Made by a program: the position numbers and the translations under genes. From the NCBI GenBank assembly GCA_910583885.1, contig CAJUAC010000064.1, positions 1 to 16,335 on the forward strand: a stretch of DNA of 16,335 bases, given 5' to 3'. How positions within the stretch are numbered: position 1 is the first letter of the stretch; each line of letters begins with the position of its first letter. The notes beneath the pieces are model-generated. The model was not told the origin of the DNA. It did not search any database and worked only from the letters and a program-made list of their open reading frames with translations. The DNA comes from an uncultured Oscillospiraceae bacterium (GTDB lineage Bacteria; Bacillota; Clostridia; Oscillospirales; Oscillospiraceae). Below are positions 5,407 through 11,395 of this stretch, piece by piece.

Positions 5407-6805
5407 TCATTTTGCCGCAAGGGGGGCATCCGGACGCTTCATGTCCCGCCAAACGGTACACATCATGGTCACATAGCAGGCCAGGCCGCCGATCACATCG
5501 CTGACCGGCTCCGCCGCGAAAACCCCGTAGGCCCCCAGCCCCCACAGGCGGGGCAGGAACAGCATCAAGGGTGTCACCAGCACGACCTTGCGCAGCAGGG
5601 AGAAGCATACTGCACTCTTCGCCCTGCCCAGGGCAACAAAGGTGTTCTGCCCAATCATCTGGAAACTCATCATCACATAGGCGGCGTAGTAGACGCGCAT
5701 AGTCTCCACACCCACCTCCAGGAGGCCCGGGTCGTCGTTGAACAGCAGGATAAACACATGGGGGAAAGCCAGCAGGAGCAGCCAGATCACCACATTATAG
5801 CCCAGGCAGGCGGCTGTCAGAAAGCGGATGCACGCCCGCACCCGGCTGTACTGGCCCGCGCCGTAGTTGTAGCCGATCACCGGCTGGGCCCCCTGGGTCA
5901 ACCCCCGGATAGGCTGGAAGACGATCTCCCGCACGGAGGTGATGGCGGTCATGGCCGCCACATACAGGTCGCCCCTGCCGCCGGAAAGGGCCCCATACGC
6001 CTGGAGCTGGGCGTTGCCCAGGGCCTGGACCATGCTGTTGGTGACGGAAAAGGTGAAGCCCGTCAGCCCCAGGCCGCAGACACGCCGCAGGATCGGCCAG
6101 TCCAGGCCCAGGCTCTCCCGGTCCAGGCGCAAAATCGCCTTGCCCCCTGTAAGGAACGCCAGTACCCACACAGCGGAGCAGGTCTGGGCAATCACAGTTG
6201 CCAGGGCCGCCCCCCCGGACGCCCATCCCCAGCACAAAAATGAACAGGGGATCCAGGGCCAGGTTGATGACCGCCCCCAGCAGGGTTGTCATCATGCCGG
6301 TTCTGCCAAAGCCCTGGGCATTGATAAAGGGGTTCATGCCCAGCCCAATCATCACGGGGATCGTGCCGGCCAGGTAGATCAGCAGGTAGCTCTTGGCGTG
6401 GACCACTGTCTCCGGGCTGCCGCCCACCAGGTAGAGGATGGGCTCGTGAAAGAGGTAGAAGAGGACAGTCAATCCCGCCCCCAGCAGTACCAGGAACGTG
6501 AAGCTGACACCCATGATCCGGGCGGCCCGTTTGCCGTCCCCCTGGCCCCTGGCGATGGAGCACAGGGGCGCGCCGCCGGTGCCGCAGAGGTTGGAAAAGG
6601 CGTTGATGATGTAGGTGATGGGCATCACCAGGCCGATGCCCGTGAAGGCGTCCCGCCCGACGGCGTCAATGTGGCCGATAAACGCCCGGTCCACCACATT
6701 GTAGAGTACCACCGTCAGCTGCGCCACTGTCAGGGGGATTGCCAGGGAGAGGATGTTTTGGGCAATCCCGCCCTGTGAAAAATCGTTTTTTTGTGTCCGG
6801 ACCAT
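5407..6805 (-). pseudogene. MATE family efflux transporter, frameshifted
   Basis: Two overlapping frames together make one MATE (multidrug and toxin extrusion) transporter of about 465 residues, a normal family length. The N-terminal part (from MVRTQKNDFSQGG at 6805, with AAGGGGG about 8 bases upstream) runs to LFIFVLGMGVRGG. The family-like continuation GAALATVIAQTCSAVWVLAF lies in the next frame. The shift falls in a run of seven C on the plus strand (6210-6216); six would restore a single frame reading GMGVRGAALATV. Many hydrophobic segments typical of a 12-helix MATE are present in both halves. MATE proteins export cationic drugs and metabolites using Na+ or H+ gradients. The shift may be a real mutation, a slippage (phase) site or a sequencing error; no other damage is visible. 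Confidence 0.88.
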
Positions 6806-6831
6806 TGTGCAGCCCCCTTCCTGTCCCTCCT

Positions 6832-6860
6832 ATTGTAGGGCATCCGGCGGAGAATTGCAA
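6832..6860 (-). promoter_or_regulatory. Promoter of the MATE-dehydrogenase-DUF2161 operon
   Basis: On the minus strand the -35 is TTGCAA (6860-6855), the spacer 17 bases and the -10 TACAAT (6837-6832). Transcription would begin near 6825, about 20 bases before the MATE start. An imperfect palindrome (6859-6884) abuts the -35 and could bind a regulator. Confidence 0.75.
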
Positions 6861-6884
6861 GGGAAGGTTTCCCGTACCTCCCTT
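6859..6884. repeat. Imperfect palindrome, copy 1 of a short repeat
   Basis: AAGGGAAGGT and ACCTCCCTT flank TTCCCGT, giving a hairpin with one bulge. A closely similar sequence occurs at 7336-7358, so the two copies bracket the 94-residue gene. Confidence 0.5.
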
Positions 6885-6955
6885 TTCAAATTGGTGCTGC
6901 TGAAAGCCGTTTCGCCAAACCGTTTGTCAACATGTCCAACGCAAACCGGAAGACG

Positions 6956-7240
6956 TTAAAATATGGTCTCTACTTGAATGTGAGGCAGAACATCTGACAG
7001 GGCTGCACCATTTAACATCGTTGCTTTTTCAATCAGTTCTTCTATATTATCAAAGCACTGTTCTTCTTGACCTTGGCTGCTCCAAAGAGATACGCTTTTT
7101 TGAGAATTGCTGCGGGACAAGAAATATCCTCTTCCTTCAAATAAAAATTCTATTTCTCGCCCATGTTCGATTAAATAAATCAAAGCTGATAATGAGTTCG
7201 TTCGCTCAAATTCCTTGACAATTAAGTCATGTAGACACAT
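6956..7240 (-). CDS. Hypothetical protein (94 aa) in an AT-rich patch
   Basis: The 94-residue protein begins MCLHDLIVKEFERTNSLSAL and looks like a compact mixed alpha/beta protein: an N-terminal helical segment (LIYLIEHGREIEF), a probable beta region (LFEGRGYFLSRSNSQKSVSLW), and a helix CFDNIEELIEKATM. No membrane segment, signal peptide or known motif is seen. The ATG at 7240 has GAGGAG 6 bases upstream, a good start. Base composition is clearly more AT-rich than the surrounding operons, which suggests acquisition. It is divergent from the methyltransferase gene, and overlapping promoters (7406-7453) may drive both. I cannot assign a function. Confidence 0.7.
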   Translation of the reverse strand: MCLHDLIVKEFERTNSLSALIYLIEHGREIEFLFEGRGYFLSRSNSQKSVSLWSSQGQEEQCFDNIEELIEKATMLNGAALSDVLPHIQVETIF

Positions 7241-7405
7241 AATTTACTCCTCTGGAACTTCCGATTTACGGAAATCCTATCCATGTTCTTTTGGGGAAAT
7301 CCGCCGGAGCTACCGTCCGGCAACCCTTTTATCAAAAGGGACTTCCCGTATCTCCCTTGCAGCACCGCTGCCGCCACCTGGCCCCGGCGGTTCCGTACAG
7401 CATGA
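7241..7405. other. Intergenic leader with nested hairpins
   Basis: The stretch between the 94-residue gene and the divergent promoters holds no gene. It contains CCGGA/TCCGG (7304-7320), CCCTTTT/AAAAGGG (7324-7340) and AAGGGA/TCCCTT (7336-7358). The last two share bases and cannot form together. On the minus strand this would be a 5' leader of about 175 bases for the 94-residue gene. Confidence 0.45.
7336..7358. repeat. Imperfect palindrome, copy 2 of a short repeat
   Basis: AAGGGACTTCCCGTATCTCC and the following CTT match copy 1 (6859-6884) except for a short gap and one base, with AAGGGA and TCCCTT as arms. Confidence 0.5.
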
Positions 7406-7434
7406 TTGATCCTCAGCACGCTCTATGATATAAT
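7406..7434 (+). promoter_or_regulatory. Promoter of the methyltransferase gene
   Basis: The elements are -35 TTGATC (7406-7411), a 17-base spacer and a perfect -10 TATAAT (7429-7434), extended by TGA just upstream. It stands about 35 bases before the ATG and very probably also serves the following GNAT gene. Confidence 0.8.
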
Positions 7435-7453
7435 CAAAACAATACATTGGCAA
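7425..7453 (-). promoter_or_regulatory. Overlapping minus-strand promoter towards the 94-aa gene
   Basis: On the minus strand TTGCCA (7453-7448), a 17-base spacer and TATCAT (7430-7425) form a plausible promoter. Its -10 shares two bases with the -10 of the plus-strand promoter, so the two polymerase sites exclude one another. Confidence 0.5.
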
Positions 7454-7468
7454 TATGAGGTGCGCAAC

Positions 7469-8221
7469 ATGTGTGAACATCAGCAAAATTATTATGGCAG
7501 CCTGTGTACGGAACTCTACGAGATCCTGCATAAGGACGCGCCGGAAGATGAATTGAATTTTTATCTTTCCTATGCGAAAAAAGGGGAAAAAATTTTGGAA
7601 CCATTATGCGGCAGCGGGCGGTTCCTTGTCCCATTTTTGCAGCGTGGGCTTAATATCACCGGAATTGATTTGTCCAAAGAAATGTTAAGCAAGCTGAAAG
7701 AAAAGGCTCCGGATGCCCATGTTGTCCAGACGGACATAATTGAATATTGCCCTGATGAAACATTTGACTACATTTTTATTTCCTCCAACTCTGTCTCCCT
7801 TTTTACAGATATGGATTCGTGCAGGAAAATCTTACGCCAATTCAAAAGCCTGCTGGCGCCAAAAGGCAGGTTCGTTTTTGCAGTAGATACGGTAGCCAAC
7901 CGCTGTCCCAATGACAGCAGCTATCACATCTCTGTTTCTGTCAAGACAAAGGAGGGGCTTGATCTCGTCCTGCGGAGCAAAAACACGTATGATGAAGCCA
8001 GCCAAACACAATTTTCGCCGGGGATTTATGAATTATACCAAGGCACAACACTGCTGCAAAGCGAAGAGATGGATTTTCAAACCCACCTCTATCGATCGGG
8101 GGAAATGGAGCAGTATTTAAGAGAAGCCGGCTTTCCGTCCATCAAAACCTATTCATCTTTCGCTAAAGATACGGCGGTTGATGATCGGGCGGAACTGTTT
8201 TTATTTGAATGCAGTATCTAA
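7469..8221 (+). CDS. Class I SAM-dependent methyltransferase
   Basis: The protein has 250 residues. The SAM-binding motif I is KILEPLCGSGRFLVPFLQRG (E44 to G60), followed by the acidic residue in GIDLSKEML (Asp67), a TDI segment (VVQTDIIEYCPDETFDYIFI) and a post-motif LLAPKGRFVFAVDT. This is the Methyltransf_25/11 layout usual for small-molecule methyltransferases. The C-terminal part is mainly beta strands ending FLFECSI. The ATG at 7469 has GAGGTG 6 bases upstream; the longer frame from 7406 starts on the promoter and is rejected. The gene is more AT-rich than the host operons. The GNAT gene follows 71 bases later and probably shares its mRNA. The substrate is unknown. Confidence 0.88.
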   Translation: MCEHQQNYYGSLCTELYEILHKDAPEDELNFYLSYAKKGEKILEPLCGSGRFLVPFLQRGLNITGIDLSKEMLSKLKEKAPDAHVVQTDIIEYCPDETFDYIFISSNSVSLFTDMDSCRKILRQFKSLLAPKGRFVFAVDTVANRCPNDSSYHISVSVKTKEGLDLVLRSKNTYDEASQTQFSPGIYELYQGTTLLQSEEMDFQTHLYRSGEMEQYLREAGFPSIKTYSSFAKDTAVDDRAELFLFECSI

Positions 8222-8292
8222 GCCGGATTCCCAGTTGCCAGAATGGACCTCTATTTTACAGCAAACGGACTTGCGAATCAGGAGGAACTGCC

Positions 8293-8712
8293 ATGGCAGA
8301 AATCAGGTATGTCCAGATGGCCGACCAGGCATTTTGGTATCATCTTGACCGGCATCTGCCGGAAGATGAGTTTGCAGCCAAGGTCCGTGACAGGCGGGGC
8401 TTTGTCCTGTTAGAGGGCCAACGCCCCGTTGGCCTTCTGCGTTACCACTTATTCTGGGACAACACCCCCTTTTGTTCCATGCTCTTCATTGACCCGGAAT
8501 TCCAGGGCCGGGGCTATGGCCGTCAGCTGATGGCGTATTGGGAGCAGGAACTGCGGGCGCAGGGATACCCGGCCGCTCTGACCTCTACCCGGACCGATGA
8601 GACGGCGCAGCATTTCTACCGGAAAATCGGGTACCGGGACTGCGGCTGCCTGGTGATGGATGTTCCCGGCGCTGCACAGCCCATGGAGATATTTTTTGTG
8701 AAAGCTCTTTAA
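8293..8712 (+). CDS. GNAT family N-acetyltransferase
   Basis: The protein has 139 residues, a usual single-domain GNAT length. Motif A is at 64-80: MLFIDPEFQGRGYGRQLM, where QGRGYG (71-76) is the acetyl-CoA pyrophosphate-binding Q-x-x-G-x-G loop. The C-terminal AQHFYRKIGYRD is the conserved motif B region. The ATG at 8293 is preceded by GGAGG with 7 bases between; the longer frame from 8209 overlaps the methyltransferase and is unlikely. It acetylates an amine using acetyl-CoA, but neither substrate (small molecule or protein) is visible. It follows the methyltransferase in the same direction and ends at a strong terminator shared with the convergent murJ operon. Its GC content is nearer to the host genes than that of the methyltransferase. 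Confidence 0.88.
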   Translation: MAEIRYVQMADQAFWYHLDRHLPEDEFAAKVRDRRGFVLLEGQRPVGLLRYHLFWDNTPFCSMLFIDPEFQGRGYGRQLMAYWEQELRAQGYPAALTSTRTDETAQHFYRKIGYRDCGCLVMDVPGAAQPMEIFFVKAL

Positions 8713-8759
8713 AAAGTGACAGGCCTCCGGCCGCTGTGGCTGGAGGTCTGTCACTTTTT
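8711..8759. terminator. Bidirectional terminator between GNAT and murJ
   Basis: Five A, GTGACAGGCCTCC, a short loop and the complementary arm ending CACTTTTT form an 18-bp stem with one G-U pair (8711-8728 with 8742-8759). The flanking A5 and T5 give a T-run in either direction, so it serves the plus-strand GNAT mRNA and the leftward murJ operon. Confidence 0.9.
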
Positions 8760-8765
8760 GTTATC

Positions 8766-10295
8766 CTATGTGGATTTGTTCCGCCGCAGCAGCGCCAGGA
8801 AATCCTCCTGCCGTGTCAGCAGCATGAGCAGGGCGTACAGGGCCATGGCCGCAGCCCCCATCGCCGCACACTTCACGACCAGCAGCGCCTTGCCCTCCAG
8901 GCCGCTGAGGACCATGCCTGTGGCGCAGTACAGCGCCCCGCCCATCAGCAGGGTGGCCAGCAGGCTCTTGGCCAGCTGCGCGGCGTGGATGGGGCCTGCG
9001 CCCCGCAGCAGCAGGCAGGCCATGACTATGCCGCCGGCAGTGATGGATATGGCCGTGGCAGCGGCCAGGCCCGCCCCGCCCCAGCGGGGCCCCAGCAGGC
9101 GGTTGAGGCCCCAGTTGCACACCAGGATGCCGCCGTTGACCAGCAGGGGCTCCAGGGTCTTCTCCATGGTGTAGTAGGCCTTGCTGAGCAGGTCCAAGGT
9201 GCAGAAGCCCGCCATGGACAGGGCGTAGATGGCAAAGATTGAGCCGGTGGCAGCGGTAGAATCCGCGCCGAAATTGCCGCCCTCAAAGAGGACCTGTACA
9301 ATAGGCGTGCCAAAGGCCGCCAGCACCACAGAGACCGGCAGGATCAGCAGCAGGGTGCTGCGCAGCACATTCCAGATATAGCGGAGGTAGGAGGCCCGGT
9401 CTGTGCTGGCGTACTCCTGGCTGAACTTGGGGAAAAGCACCGTGCTGATGCTGTAGATCAAGGTGGTGGTCAGGGGCGTAAACAGCTTATCTGCGTAGTA
9501 AAAGGCGCTGACTGGGCTGCCCGTGAGCTGGACCGTCATACCGGAGTCCTGCAAATAGCAGAAGAGGAAGATGGAGGTGGTCAGCACCGTCACAAGGGCG
9601 GTTTTCAGGAAGGTACGCACATAGTCTGCCCGCAGATCCAGGGCAGGCCGGAACAGGAACCTCTCCCGCACCGCATAAGGCGCCGTCATCGCCAGCTGCA
9701 GCAGCCATGCCAAGGCCACCGCCGCTACGTAGCCGCCCACCCCCAGCCGCCCGGCGAACAGGGCCAGGAACAGGATCAGGGCCAGATTGTAGGGGATGGA
9801 CATGCTGCCCTGGAGGACAAAGTGCTCCAGGGACTGGAAGAGGGCCACCAGCAGGTAGGTGAGCACAATCACCGGCAGGGTGAGGGCCATGATGCGGATA
9901 TAGGAAGCTAGCTGGGCCGTCTCCTGGGCGGTGCCCTCCCACAGGGAGCCCACCCAGGGGGTGAAGGTGGCGGCAATCCACCCGGCCGCCGCCAGCGCGC
10001 TCAGCAGGACTGTGAGGGTAATCAGGTTACTTGCCGCAGCATAGCCCTCCCGCCGGTCCCGGCGCAGCCGGGGGGTGAGGATGGGGACGGCAGCAATGCA
10101 CAGGGCGTAGGCCACCGTGGTGTAGAGGTAGACCGTGGTGTTGTTGGCGGTGGTGTACAGGTCCGCCGCCGCCTGGGTACCGAAGGCCCGGGCCTGCAGG
10201 GACTCCCGGACAATGCCCAGCAGCTTGGCAAACAGGGTAATCAGGGCCACCGTGCTGATGACGTTAACTGTCTGGTTGCGTTGATTCCGTTTCAC
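8766..10295 (-). CDS. murJ: Lipid II flippase MurJ / MviN family
   Basis: The protein has 509 residues with about 14 hydrophobic segments, typical of the MviN/MurJ branch of the MOP exporters. The N-terminus (VISTVALITLFAKLLGIVRE) and the central SAFYYADKLFTPLTTTLIYS followed by STVLFPKFS match the family. MurJ flips lipid II, the undecaprenyl-linked peptidoglycan precursor, to the outer face of the membrane. The ATG overlaps the csaB stop as ATGA, a four-base overlap that implies translational coupling. It is the last gene of the ruvX-DUF5693-csaB-murJ operon. Because it sits beside CsaB, a role in flipping another lipid-linked wall polymer precursor is also possible; the sequence cannot separate the two. 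Confidence 0.85.
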   Translation of the reverse strand: MKRNQRNQTVNVISTVALITLFAKLLGIVRESLQARAFGTQAAADLYTTANNTTVYLYTTVAYALCIAAVPILTPRLRRDRREGYAAASNLITLTVLLSALAAAGWIAATFTPWVGSLWEGTAQETAQLASYIRIMALTLPVIVLTYLLVALFQSLEHFVLQGSMSIPYNLALILFLALFAGRLGVGGYVAAVALAWLLQLAMTAPYAVRERFLFRPALDLRADYVRTFLKTALVTVLTTSIFLFCYLQDSGMTVQLTGSPVSAFYYADKLFTPLTTTLIYSISTVLFPKFSQEYASTDRASYLRYIWNVLRSTLLLILPVSVVLAAFGTPIVQVLFEGGNFGADSTAATGSIFAIYALSMAGFCTLDLLSKAYYTMEKTLEPLLVNGGILVCNWGLNRLLGPRWGGAGLAAATAISITAGGIVMACLLLRGAGPIHAAQLAKSLLATLLMGGALYCATGMVLSGLEGKALLVVKCAAMGAAAMALYALLMLLTRQEDFLALLRRNKST

Positions 10296-11395
10296 TTTCT
10301 TCGCTCCATAATCGCGCGGATCAGCTCTTCGTTCTGATCCAATTTAGAGATCAGCCCCTCCAGGCATTGGGCTGTTGTGGTACAGATCTCCTCCCGCTGC
10401 TCCATGGTCTCCCGGAAAGCAGCCTGGAACTTTTCCAGCGTAAAGTCCTCCACCGTAAAGGGGGTAGGCCGCTGGATGGAGGAGAGGAAGGAGCCCACCT
10501 TCGGGTCATAGGAGATGCCGACCATGGGCACCCCCATGACGGCGGCGTAGATCAGCGAATGGAGGCGCACCCCCACCAGCACATCCATACACCCGATGAT
10601 GGAGAGCGTCTCCTCGGACAGGTACTTCTGCCGCAGGCAGCCCACCTGCCCGCCCAGCTGCCCCGCCACAGCCTCACATACGCTCAGATCCTCGTCATGG
10701 AAAAAGGGGATCAGCACCGACTGCGCGCCATAGGCCTCCCTGAGCCAGAGCACGCACCGGCTCACCTCCTGGAGGAACGCCTTGTTGGGCTTGCGGGATT
10801 TCACCGCCCAGCCCACCGTCAGGTGCCCCGGCTCCCGGGGGCAGCCCTCCCGTGCGAGGATCTCCCGCCCCATGGCGGTGTCCGCCTTCTTCACGCGGAT
10901 GACCGGGTCAGCGGTGACATGGATGAGGCTGCCCGGCACGCCGATCTCCAGCAGCAGATCCCGGCTCTTGGCGTCCCGGACGACGATGCCGTCGGCCCGC
11001 CGCAGCACCGACGCGGTGAGGCGGCGGTTGCGGGGGGCGGTGATGGGGCCAATGCCCTGGCTGTAAATGAAGGTCTGCTTGCGCAGCAGCTGGGCCAGAC
11101 GGAGGATGAACAGGTAATAGAGGATGCTGCGGCCGGAGGTCGCGTCCTGGAGCAGGCTGCCCCCGCCGGAGAGGAGCAGGTCGCAGCGCCAGACGGAGCG
11201 GAAGATGTCCCACAGCGACATCCGCCGGGCCGCCTTGACGTCGTACTTCCCGCTGGTCTGGGCCGGGTCCTGGGAGAGGACGGTGATGTCCACATTGGGC
11301 AGCTTCTCCCGTAAATTGTCGATGACTGTGCGGAGGATGGACTCGTCGCCGATATTGTTGAAGCCGTAATAGCCCGATATCAGTATGTTATACAT
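10292..11395 (-). CDS. csaB: Polysaccharide pyruvyl transferase CsaB
   Basis: The protein has 367 residues, the usual CsaB length. It opens with MYNILISGYYGFNNIGDE (the glycine-rich N-GDE signature), has SGGGSLLQD at 76-84, YSQGIGPI at 111-118, and the active-site region GVRLHS (275-280, His279) followed by GVPMVGISYDPKVGSF. CsaB transfers pyruvate from phosphoenolpyruvate to a wall polysaccharide; in Bacillus and relatives this ketal is what SLH-domain proteins bind. It acts in the cytoplasm on the lipid-linked precursor. The start abuts the DUF5693 stop with no spacing (TAG then ATG) and its end overlaps murJ by four bases, so the three are tightly coupled. Confidence 0.93.
   Translation of the reverse strand: MYNILISGYYGFNNIGDESILRTVIDNLREKLPNVDITVLSQDPAQTSGKYDVKAARRMSLWDIFRSVWRCDLLLSGGGSLLQDATSGRSILYYLFILRLAQLLRKQTFIYSQGIGPITAPRNRRLTASVLRRADGIVVRDAKSRDLLLEIGVPGSLIHVTADPVIRVKKADTAMGREILAREGCPREPGHLTVGWAVKSRKPNKAFLQEVSRCVLWLREAYGAQSVLIPFFHDEDLSVCEAVAGQLGGQVGCLRQKYLSEETLSIIGCMDVLVGVRLHSLIYAAVMGVPMVGISYDPKVGSFLSSIQRPTPFTVEDFTLEKFQAAFRETMEQREEICTTTAQCLEGLISKLDQNEELIRAIMERRK

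Noticed and set aside
5359..6243. Plus-strand ORF of 294 codons over the MATE gene
   Set aside because: It is an antisense frame with Gln/His/Pro-rich composition and no family features.
10367..11314. Plus-strand ORF of 315 codons over csaB
   Set aside because: Composition is rich in His, Pro, Gly and Gln as expected for the reverse of a GC-rich gene, and csaB on the other strand is a clear family member.
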